From JACDER01 sp963842575 (lineage in GTDB: Bacteria; Actinomycetota; Thermoleophilia; Gaiellales; Gaiellaceae): a DNA stretch of 64,000 nucleotides. The stretch spans positions 62,001 through 126,000 of the forward strand of contig CAWJGS010000001.1 of the NCBI GenBank assembly GCA_963842575.1. The letters are read 5' to 3'. The notes beneath the pieces were generated by a model. That model saw only the letters and a program-made list of their open reading frames with translations. It was not told the DNA's origin and did not search any database. Below, piece by piece: positions 9,038 through 15,857 of the stretch (position 1 is its first letter; every line of letters begins with the position of its first letter). The position numbers were made by a program, and so were the translations under genes.

Positions 9038-9868
9038 CTAGCCCGACCTCTTCAGCTTTCCGTGGCGCTTCGCGTGCTGCTCGCCGCGGCGGAACACCCA
9101 CAGGCCGAGTGGAACCGCGACCACCCCGATCACCAGGAGCGGCCAGATGTCGCCCCAGAGCTGTGTCAATCCCTTGCCGTGCAGGATCGACTCGCGCGCC
9201 GCGTCGAGCGCGTATGTCGCCGGCGAGATCTTCGCGATCACCTGCATCCACTCAGGCAGGACGCTGATCGGGTAGTAGACGCCCGAGACGACCAGCAGGA
9301 TGCCCTGGGCGACGAAGCCGAGCTGCATCCCCTTCTCCGGCGAGATCAGCGGCAGGACGGCCGTCATCATCCCGATCCCGATGAACGAGACCGACGCGAT
9401 GATCAGGACGACGAGCGCCGCGACGTAGTTCGCGTCGGGCAGGTCGAGGTTGAAGAAAAGCGCGACCACGCCGAAGAGGAGCACGGCACGGATGACGCCG
9501 TAGACGACCGAGAAGAGTCCCATCCCGAAGAGGTGAACGGGACGCGACAGCGGCGCCATGAACGTGTACTCGATCGTGCCCTCCCAGCGCTCCCAGGCGA
9601 CCGTCTCGGTGACGATCTCGAAGATGATTCCGAGGTACGCCCAGACGACTGCGCCGATCAGCAGCACGGTGGTCAGCTGGTTCACCTCGGCGGGCGTGAG
9701 GCTGGGGATGCCCTTGGAGATGAAGACGATTGTCAGCGTGTTCGCGACCGTCCAGATGAAGAACGCGACGTCCCACCAGATGTAGCGCTTGATCAGGTAG
9801 ACGTTGCGTTCGATGACGCCCGCGAGGCCGATCATCTCGTGGCGGATGGTTGCGGCGGCGCCCTGCAT
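9038..9868 (-). CDS. ABC-2 type transporter permease
   Basis: 276 residues, six predicted membrane segments, and the ABC-2 layout of exporters such as DrrB. It includes the segment AWERWEGTIEYTFMAPLSRP before TM3 and SGVYYPISVLPEWMQ before the last helices. Its ATG overlaps the stop of the ATP-binding gene (TGATG at 9866-9870), so the two form one exporter. The cargo is unknown. Confidence 0.88.
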   Translation of the reverse strand: MQGAAATIRHEMIGLAGVIERNVYLIKRYIWWDVAFFIWTVANTLTIVFISKGIPSLTPAEVNQLTTVLLIGAVVWAYLGIIFEIVTETVAWERWEGTIEYTFMAPLSRPVHLFGMGLFSVVYGVIRAVLLFGVVALFFNLDLPDANYVAALVVLIIASVSFIGIGMMTAVLPLISPEKGMQLGFVAQGILLVVSGVYYPISVLPEWMQVIAKISPATYALDAARESILHGKGLTQLWGDIWPLLVIGVVAVPLGLWVFRRGEQHAKRHGKLKRSG

Positions 9869-10755
9869 CAGTCCTCCTCCTGCTTTTTCTCGTCCTCGTC
9901 GTCGCCCTCTTCCTCGAACGACTTGCCGGTCGCGGCGAAGAACGCGTCCTCGAGCGTCTCTGCGCCAAAGCGGGCCTTGAGCTCGCTCGCGGGCTCGAGC
10001 ATCAGCAGCTCGCCGCGGTCGAGGATGCCGACGCGGTCCGCGAGGACCTCGGCCTCCGCGAGGTCATGCGTGCAGAGCAGGATCGTGGCGTCGTGTGTCT
10101 CACGGATCTCGCGGATGAACTCCTGGACCTCGAGCTTCGAACGCGGGTCGAGACCCGTGGTCGGCTCGTCCAGGAGCAGCATCACGGGCGAGGTCAGCAG
10201 CGCACGCGCGAGGGCGACCTTCTGCTGCATCCCGCGCGAGAGGTTTTCCATCGGCTCGTTCCGGCGATCCTCGGGGAAACCGACGCGCGTCAGGATCTCC
10301 GGGATCTGGTCCTTCGTGTCCTTTCCGCGCATCCCGTAGAAGCGCGCGGCATAGCTCAGGTTCTCGACGGCGGACATCTTCTTGAAGAAGGAGGCCTCGA
10401 CCGAGACCCGGTTGACGAGCCTCTTGACCGCGCGCGTGTCCTTGAAGACGTCGTGACCGAAGATGCTCGCGCTGCCGCCCTCGTGCAGGAGCAGGGTCGA
10501 TAGGAGCCGGACCAGCGTCGACTTGCCCGACCCGTTCTGGCCGAGGATCGCGACCGTCTCGCCGCGCTCCATGGTGAAGCTCACACCCTTCAGCGCAGCG
10601 ACCCGCCGGCGCTTGCGGCGCCAGCCCTTGCGCTTGCCACCGTCACGGCGGATGAATTCCTTCCGCAGGTCGTGGACCTCCAGCGCGGGCACGGCTGCAG
10701 GCTCAGACGGCGTGGCCATCTCGACGCTGGACGTGTGCTCGGCTATTTGGGTCAT
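9868..10755 (-). CDS. ABC transporter ATP-binding protein
   Basis: 295 residues from the ATG at 10755, which has AGGAG 8 bases upstream. Walker A is GQNGSGKST, the signature is LSRGMQQKVALARALL, Walker B is VMLLLDEPTTGLD and the switch histidine lies in CTHD. A basic loop (KRKGWRRKRRR) interrupts the N-terminal strand, and the C-terminus is a very acidic tail (EEEGDDEDEKKQEED). It works with the permease at 9038-9868. The divergent neighbour is the nitrogen operon, across a 413-bp intergenic region. Confidence 0.9.
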   Translation of the reverse strand: MTQIAEHTSSVEMATPSEPAAVPALEVHDLRKEFIRRDGGKRKGWRRKRRRVAALKGVSFTMERGETVAILGQNGSGKSTLVRLLSTLLLHEGGSASIFGHDVFKDTRAVKRLVNRVSVEASFFKKMSAVENLSYAARFYGMRGKDTKDQIPEILTRVGFPEDRRNEPMENLSRGMQQKVALARALLTSPVMLLLDEPTTGLDPRSKLEVQEFIREIRETHDATILLCTHDLAEAEVLADRVGILDRGELLMLEPASELKARFGAETLEDAFFAATGKSFEEEGDDEDEKKQEED

Positions 10756-10941
10756 CGGCTTGCTCCTGCAGGTCGGCGAGTACGGAAACGGGCGCGCTCG
10801 GCCAAGACCCAGCCGGGCGCGCGGGCGCGAATATGGGTACTCAGCCGAGGAACATGCCGGGAGCCAGACTAGCAACCGCGTCGGCGCGAAATCAAATCGC
10901 TTTCGGCACGGTTCCGTACCACGTCGCGCGGATCTCGTTAA

Positions 10942-10962
10942 AACCGGGGTCAGACCCCGGTT
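10942..10962. repeat. REP-like palindrome, copy 1
   Basis: A 21-base perfect palindrome about a central A: 10-base arms AACCGGGGTC and GACCCCGGTT. The same core occurs at 50314-50332 and on both sides of the REP-type transposase (59569-59589, 60262-60274). These are probably dispersed substrates of that transposase family. Confidence 0.75.
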
Positions 10963-11001
10963 CTTAAATGGCTTGTTCATCGGGATCGGCTGTCAAGCGA
11001 G

Positions 11002-11049
11002 GTGCCAGAGCCTTCCGACTTTCGGGACCCGTCCCTACGGGCACTTTTT
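11002..11049 (+). terminator. Candidate intrinsic terminator/attenuator in the nitrogen-operon leader
   Basis: GTGCC (11002-11006) can pair with GGCAC (11040-11044), directly followed by five T (11045-11049). Inside, CCCGT/ACGGG (11028-11032 with 11037-11041) competes both with that outer stem and with GGGA/TCCC (11024-11027 with 11032-11035). The structures are mutually exclusive, as in attenuators. It lies about 120 bases before the glutamine synthetase start. The stems are short and nothing was computed, so this is tentative. Confidence 0.35.
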
Positions 11050-11111
11050 CCGTCCGCCCGAGACGTTAGGGTCGTTTCCGCGTGGGCCAGGAAGGCCTGC
11101 GCGGAGGCAAT

Positions 11112-11143
11112 GGGGCCTCAGAGCTTTCCGGCTCTGGGGCCTT
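11112..11143 (+). promoter_or_regulatory. 13-bp hairpin 25 bases before the glutamine synthetase start
   Basis: Bases 11112-11124 pair with 11131-11143 around a six-base loop TTTCCG. The stem is thirteen pairs, with one internal G-U and two G-U at the base. It ends 25 bases before the GTG start and about 10 before the Shine-Dalgarno GGGAGGAGG. It could be a leader RNA element, protein target or mRNA stabiliser. I recognise no known riboswitch in it. Confidence 0.5.
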
Positions 11144-11168
11144 TCGGCATTTAACGGGAGGAGGAGAG

Positions 11169-12611
11169 GTGGAGGAACAAGCCAAGCACTACCTGGCGAA
11201 CGGAGGCGCGGAAAAACCGGCCCCGGCCGAGGCGCTCGAATGGGCGGGCCAGACACAGGCGACGATGGTCGACCTCAAGTTCTGCGACCTGCTCGGCTCG
11301 TGGCAGCACATGACGCTGCCGCTCACATCCTTCGACGAGTCCTGCTTCGACGAGGGGCTCGGGTTCGACGGCTCGTCCATCCGCGGCTGGCAGGGCATCG
11401 CGGAGTCGGACATGCTGCTCATGCCGGACCCGTCCAGCGCGATCCTCGACCCGTTCACCGAGGCGCCGACGCTGTCGCTCATCTGCGAGATCGTCGACCC
11501 GATCACGCACGAGCCCTACGCAAAGGATCCGCGCCGCGTAGCGAAGCGAGCGGAGCAGTACCTGCGCGCGACCAACATCGCCGACACCTGCTACGTCGGC
11601 CCCGAGTGCGAGTTCTTCGTGCTCGACTCGGTGAGCTACGCGATCGCCGACCACCAGGCGCACTATGCGATCGACTCCGCCGAGGGGCACTGGAACTCCG
11701 GCCAGCCCGGTCTCGGCTACACGGTCCGCCAGAAGGAAGGCTACTTCCCGCCGGCGCCGCACGACACGCTCCACGATCTCCGCACGCGCATGGTGCTGAC
11801 GCTCGAGAAGCTCGGCATCCCGTGCGAGTTCCACCACCACGAGGTCGCCTCCGGCGGCCAGTGCGAGATCGACCTCCGCTACCAGTCGCTCCTGCGGATG
11901 GCCGACCAGGTCATGACGTACAAGTACGTCGTCAAGAACGTCGCCCGCGCCGCGGGCAAGACGGCGACCTTCATGCCGAAGCCGCTCTTCGGCGACAACG
12001 GCTCGGGGATGCACACGCACCAGTCGCTGTGGAAGGAGTCGACGCCGCTGATGGCGGACAAGTCCGGCTACGCCGGTCTGTCGCAGCTCGCCCGCTGCTA
12101 CGTCGGCGGATTGCTCACGCACGCTCCGGCGCTGCTCGCCTTCTGCGCGCCGACCACGAACTCGTACCGCCGGCTCGTGCCGGGCTACGAGGCACCGGTC
12201 AACCTCGTCTACTCCCAGCGCAACCGCTCGGCCTGCATCCGCATCCCGATGTACTCGGAGTCGCCCAAGGCGAAGCGCGTCGAGTTCCGCTGCCCCGACG
12301 CGGCGGCGAACCCGTACCTCGCCTTCTCGGCGATGCTGATGGCGGGGCTGGACGGCGTCGAGCAGGGGCTCGATCCGGGCAAGCCGGCCGACTTCGACCT
12401 CTTCGAGGAGGAGGCGGACGTGCCGCAGGTGCCGGGCTCGCTCGCCGAGGCACTCGACGCGCTCGAGGCCGACCACCAGTTCCTGACCAGGGGCGGTGTC
12501 TTCTCGGAGGAGCTGATCGAGACCTGGATCGCGTACAAACGCGAGACCGAAGTGGATGCGATCAGACTCCGGCCCCACCCGGCCGAGTTCGCTCTCTACT
12601 ACGACTGCTGA
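11169..12611 (+). CDS. glnA: Glutamine synthetase, type I beta-like
   Basis: 480 residues from the GTG at 11169, behind GGGAGGAGG; upstream in-frame ATGs lie in the leader. Core motifs are GLGFDGSSIRGW, GPECEFFVLD, KPLFGDNGSGMHTHQSLW and NRSACIRIP, and the C-terminus PHPAEFALYYDC is like that of actinobacterial GlnA1. In enzymes controlled by GlnE, the segment before PQV carries an adenylylated tyrosine (NLYDL). Here residues 404-420 read GKPADFDLFEEEADVPQ with no tyrosine. It is first in an operon with PII (3-bp gap) and Amt, so it is the nitrogen-scavenging synthetase of this organism. Confidence 0.95.
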   Translation: MEEQAKHYLANGGAEKPAPAEALEWAGQTQATMVDLKFCDLLGSWQHMTLPLTSFDESCFDEGLGFDGSSIRGWQGIAESDMLLMPDPSSAILDPFTEAPTLSLICEIVDPITHEPYAKDPRRVAKRAEQYLRATNIADTCYVGPECEFFVLDSVSYAIADHQAHYAIDSAEGHWNSGQPGLGYTVRQKEGYFPPAPHDTLHDLRTRMVLTLEKLGIPCEFHHHEVASGGQCEIDLRYQSLLRMADQVMTYKYVVKNVARAAGKTATFMPKPLFGDNGSGMHTHQSLWKESTPLMADKSGYAGLSQLARCYVGGLLTHAPALLAFCAPTTNSYRRLVPGYEAPVNLVYSQRNRSACIRIPMYSESPKAKRVEFRCPDAAANPYLAFSAMLMAGLDGVEQGLDPGKPADFDLFEEEADVPQVPGSLAEALDALEADHQFLTRGGVFSEELIETWIAYKRETEVDAIRLRPHPAEFALYYDC

Positions 12612-12614
12612 GCC

Positions 12615-12947
12615 ATGCAAAAGGTCGAGGCGGTGGTCATTCGGGAGCGCGTCGAGACGGTGATCGACGCGGTCGAGGAACAGACGGGACACGTAGGCGT
12701 GACCGTGGTCGAGGCCGTCGGCCACGGCCGCGAGCGCGGGATCACCCACGAGTACCGCGGCCGCGTGTTCGAGTCCCGGTTCCTCCCGAAGGCCCTCCTG
12801 ACCTTCGTCGTCGAGGACAGCGCCGTGCGGGCGGTGGTCGAGGCGATCGCCGACGCCGCCCGCAGCGGCAACGAGTCCGGGGACGGCCTCGTCTGGTCGT
12901 CCCCCGTTGCAAACGTCACCCACAACCGAACGGGGAGGCCCCTGTGA
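12615..12947 (+). CDS. PII-family nitrogen regulator, divergent T-loop
   Basis: 110 residues with the PII fold: GHGRERG, EYRGRV, ESRFLPKALLTFVVED, then SGDGLVW and a terminal RTG. The T-loop tyrosine that GlnD modifies (Tyr51 in E. coli) is Phe52 here. The ATP-site lysine after GDG is Leu92 and the residue equivalent to Arg101 is His103, while the lysine of FLPK is kept. PII proteins encoded beside amt usually gate the ammonium channel. The gene sits between glnA and amt and overlaps amt by GTGA. It may sense ligands without covalent modification. Confidence 0.85.
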   Translation: MQKVEAVVIRERVETVIDAVEEQTGHVGVTVVEAVGHGRERGITHEYRGRVFESRFLPKALLTFVVEDSAVRAVVEAIADAARSGNESGDGLVWSSPVANVTHNRTGRPL

Positions 12948-14332
12948 GCAAGGCGGAAATCATCATCGCCGTCAACACCGTCTGGGTTGTGGTGGCGGCC
13001 GTCCTGGTCATGTTCATGCAGGCCGGGTTCGCCTTCCTGGAGGCCGGGCTGACGCGGATGAAGAACGCGGCTCATATCGCGGGCAAGAACGTCCTCATCT
13101 TCGGCGTCTGCTCGCTCGTCTACTGGGCGGTCGGGTTCGGGATCGCCTTCAGCAAGGGGAACGCGGTCTTCGGCACCGACGGCTTCTTCCCCTCCGTCAA
13201 CTCTCTTCTCGACGTCGGCAAGGCGCCGTTCGAGTTCTTCACCACGATCCCGGGTGCAGCCGGATATCTGTTCGAGGTCGTGTTCGCGGGCGTGTCGCTC
13301 GCGATCGTCTGGGGCGCGATGGCCGAGCGCGCGAAGCTGTGGGTCTACTTCGCGTTCGGCGTCGCCTTCACCGTCATCTACTCCGTGACGTCCCACTGGA
13401 TCTGGGGCGGCGGCTGGCTCTTCGGCCTGGGGATGCAGGACTTCGCGGGCTCGACCGTCGTTCACTACCAGGGCGCGCTCGCGGCGCTGGCGGGCGCAAT
13501 CCTCCTCGGCCCGCGCATCGGGAAGTTCGCCGGCGGCCGGGGCAACCCCATCCCGGGCCACAACATCCCCTACGCGGTGCTCGGGACGATCATCCTCTGG
13601 TTCGGCTGGTTCGGCTTCAACCCCGGCTCGACGCTCGCCGTGATCACCGGGGACAAGCTCGGCTACTTCGGCTACGTCGCGCTGACGACCAACCTCGCCG
13701 CCGCCGCCGGCGCCTGCAGCGGCGCGCTGACCGCCCGGCTCGTGCTCAAGAAGGCGGACATCTCGATGATGCTGAACGGCGTCCTCGCCGCGCTTGTCGC
13801 CGTCACCGCTGCATCCGGCTTCGTCGCGCCGTGGGCCGCGGTCCTGATCGGCCTTGTCTCCGGCGTGATCGCGGTGCTCGGCGTGCTGTGGGTCGAGCGG
13901 ATCGGGATCGACGACCCGATCGGCGCGGTCGCGGTGCACGGGATGTCCGGGGTCTGGGGGACGCTCGCCACGGGGCTGTTCGCGGTTCCGGCTCTTGCCG
14001 CCACGCTCAAGACCGGAACCGGCGGCCTCGTCTATACCGGCTCCTTCCACCAGGTCTGGATCCAGCTCCTGGGACTGCTCGCCGTGGGCGCGTTCACCTT
14101 CTCGGCCTCGTTCGGCTGCCTCTGGGTGATGAACAAGCTGTGGGGGATCCGCGTCGAGCCCGAGGTCGAGACGTCCGGGCTGGACGTCTCCGAGCACGGC
14201 ATGTGGGGTTATCCCGAGTTCTACATCCCTGTTCCCGGCGGATACGGAACCGAAGCGCACAGCCACCTCCTCGCCCACCGGCACGAGTTCCCGCCGCGCG
14301 AGGACGAGGAGGAAGTCGCCGAAGCGGCCTAA
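12944..14332 (+). CDS. amt: Ammonium transporter
   Basis: 462 residues, eleven predicted TM helices, starting GTG at 12944 (overlaps the PII stop). Landmarks of Amt/Mep channels are AGFAFLEAGLTRMKNAAHI, SHWIWGGGW with the first pore histidine and AVHGMSGVWGTLATG with the second. The C-terminal cytosolic tail is long, acidic and His-rich (EAHSHLLAHRHEFPPREDEEE). PII proteins bind this face of AmtB in other bacteria, which fits the operon order. Confidence 0.95.
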   Translation: MSKAEIIIAVNTVWVVVAAVLVMFMQAGFAFLEAGLTRMKNAAHIAGKNVLIFGVCSLVYWAVGFGIAFSKGNAVFGTDGFFPSVNSLLDVGKAPFEFFTTIPGAAGYLFEVVFAGVSLAIVWGAMAERAKLWVYFAFGVAFTVIYSVTSHWIWGGGWLFGLGMQDFAGSTVVHYQGALAALAGAILLGPRIGKFAGGRGNPIPGHNIPYAVLGTIILWFGWFGFNPGSTLAVITGDKLGYFGYVALTTNLAAAAGACSGALTARLVLKKADISMMLNGVLAALVAVTAASGFVAPWAAVLIGLVSGVIAVLGVLWVERIGIDDPIGAVAVHGMSGVWGTLATGLFAVPALAATLKTGTGGLVYTGSFHQVWIQLLGLLAVGAFTFSASFGCLWVMNKLWGIRVEPEVETSGLDVSEHGMWGYPEFYIPVPGGYGTEAHSHLLAHRHEFPPREDEEEVAEAA

Positions 14333-14341
14333 GCTGGCCGC

Positions 14342-15052
14342 GTGCGTTACCAGTTCGTCGACTGCCGCTGGACGCTGGGCGAGCCAGGGGCGGGCCGTGA
14401 GCTCTATCTCGAGGGGCACATCCCCGGCGCGAGCTACCTGGACGTGGACGCCGACCTGTCCGCTCCGCCCGGGCCGGGCGGGCGCCATCCACTTCCCGCC
14501 GCGGAGGACTTCGCCGAGGCGGCCGGCCGCGCCGGCATCGGCGAGAGCGTCTTCGTCGTCGCGTACGGGAACATGGGCGGCCCCGAGCGGCTCTGGTGGC
14601 TGTTGCGCCACTTCGGGCACGACGACTGCGCTGTCATCGACTTCGAGGGCTGGCGCGGCCCACTTTCCTCAGGCGAGGAGAACGTCGAGCCGATCGAGTT
14701 CGTGCCGCGCGAGCGGCACGACGACACGATCACGGCGGAGGAGCTGGCGGCGCGCCTGGACGATCCCCGCCTCCTCGTGGTCGACGCCCGCTTGCCCGAG
14801 CGTTATCGCGGCGAGCCCAACCCGATCGACCGCAAGGCGGGCCACATCCCGGGCGCGCGGAACGCGCCGTACACAGGCGCGCCCCCGCAGAACACGGTCG
14901 AGGCCGAGGAGGTGGTCGTCTACTGCGGTTCGGGGGTGACCGCATGCGTCCAGCTCCTCGGCCTCGTCCAGGCGGGCAGAACTGACGCGAAGCTGTATCC
15001 CGGCTCGTGGAGCGAGTGGGAGCAGCTCGACCTGCCCGTCGAGAAGAGCTAG
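14342..15052 (+). CDS. Sulfurtransferase, two rhodanese domains
   Basis: 236 residues from a GTG 10 bp after amt. The N-terminal inactive rhodanese half has HIPGASYLDVDADLS. The C-terminal half carries DARLPERYRGE and the active-site loop YCGSGVTAC, whose first Cys would bear the persulfide. This CxxGVTA loop is typical of thiosulfate or 3-mercaptopyruvate sulfurtransferases. The 3' end overlaps the convergent SIMPL gene by 4 bp. Confidence 0.9.
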   Translation: MRYQFVDCRWTLGEPGAGRELYLEGHIPGASYLDVDADLSAPPGPGGRHPLPAAEDFAEAAGRAGIGESVFVVAYGNMGGPERLWWLLRHFGHDDCAVIDFEGWRGPLSSGEENVEPIEFVPRERHDDTITAEELAARLDDPRLLVVDARLPERYRGEPNPIDRKAGHIPGARNAPYTGAPPQNTVEAEEVVVYCGSGVTACVQLLGLVQAGRTDAKLYPGSWSEWEQLDLPVEKS

Positions 15053-15750
15053 GCGATCGCGAACGTCACCGTCACCGTCGCCTCGATGTCCTGCGTGCCC
15101 GGCTGGATTGGGGTCTCCGGGGCGGCCAACGCGAGGTCGTAGGCGATCGGTCCTGGCGGGGCCGAGCCCTCGGCGATCGAGAGCACCTCGCCGACCTTGA
15201 CCCCGGCCGCGTCTGCGAGAACCGCCGCACGTGAGCGGGCATCCGCGACGGCAGCGCGCAGCGCGTCGTCGTAGAGCTTGTCCGACTCCGCCTTCGTCAG
15301 GTTCGGCCCCGACACGCTGTCGGCGCCGGCCTCGAGCCCGACGTCGACGATGGAACCGGCGTCGGAGACGCTCGTGGTCGCGCACACCGAGTTCGTGGCG
15401 GTGTAGCCGAGCACCTTGGTGCCGGCGTCGTTGTAGACGGGCGAGACCGATACGTCGACGGTCTGGAGGTCCTTGTCGGCGACGCCGGCCCCGCGCAGGG
15501 CAGCGATCACCTTCTGCATCGCAGCCGCGTTCGCGGACGAGGCGGCGGCGGCGCTGTCGGCGTGATTCTCGACGTCGAAGCAGAACTGCGCCTGGTCGGG
15601 GACGGTCGTGGACTGGCCGGAGCCGGTCACGGTGATCCCGTGGGTGGTCGGATCAGAGCCGGCCTTTGCTCCTTCGGGGAGGCCGACGCCGATGTAGGCG
15701 GCCACGCCTCCGAGCACGAGGACGAGAACGGCGATGCGTGCGAGCTTCAT
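15049..15750 (-). CDS. Exported SIMPL-domain (DUF541) protein
   Basis: 233 residues. The start MKLARIAVLVLVLGGVAAYI has GGAG 7 bases upstream and gives a signal peptide or N-terminal anchor. The rest is a SIMPL domain: GITVTGSGQSTTVPDQAQF, repeated short helices (MQKVIAALRGAGVADKDLQT), and the C-terminal strand DIEATVTVTFAIA. SIMPL proteins such as BP26 form extracytoplasmic oligomers, and their roles are poorly defined. The gene lies 108 bp from the MMPL gene on the same strand. Confidence 0.85.
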   Translation of the reverse strand: MKLARIAVLVLVLGGVAAYIGVGLPEGAKAGSDPTTHGITVTGSGQSTTVPDQAQFCFDVENHADSAAAASSANAAAMQKVIAALRGAGVADKDLQTVDVSVSPVYNDAGTKVLGYTATNSVCATTSVSDAGSIVDVGLEAGADSVSGPNLTKAESDKLYDDALRAAVADARSRAAVLADAAGVKVGEVLSIAEGSAPPGPIAYDLALAAPETPIQPGTQDIEATVTVTFAIA

Positions 15751-15857
15751 GGTCTTCTCCTTGTTGGCGGTCACACCGCCTATACGCCGCCGAGGCGGCG
15801 GCGAGCACAGCCGGCTGGAACGAGCTCAAGAGAACGCCCACGGCTTCGCCGGTAGCT

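Larger units (their letters stand above)
10756..11168. other. 413-bp intergenic region, divergent control region
   Basis: It lies between the divergent starts of the ABC exporter and the glutamine synthetase-PII-Amt operon. No convincing gene was found. It holds a REP-like palindrome (10942-10962), a candidate terminator/attenuator on the plus strand (11002-11049), a 13-bp hairpin (11112-11143) and the strong ribosome site GGGAGGAGG before 11169. Promoters for both directions must lie here, but I cannot assign -35/-10 boxes with confidence. Confidence 0.7.

Noticed and set aside
10942..10962. Palindrome as intrinsic terminator of the ABC or glnA transcript
   Set aside because: No T-run follows on either strand, and the same core recurs inside sufD and around the transposase, so a dispersed REP element explains it better.
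10463..14332. A single plus-strand open frame of 1289 codons
   Set aside because: Only its last third (from the GTG at 12944) is the ammonium transporter. The rest runs antisense to the ABC ATPase and out of frame through glnA, with Arg/Pro-rich, repetitive composition typical of shadow frames in GC-rich DNA.
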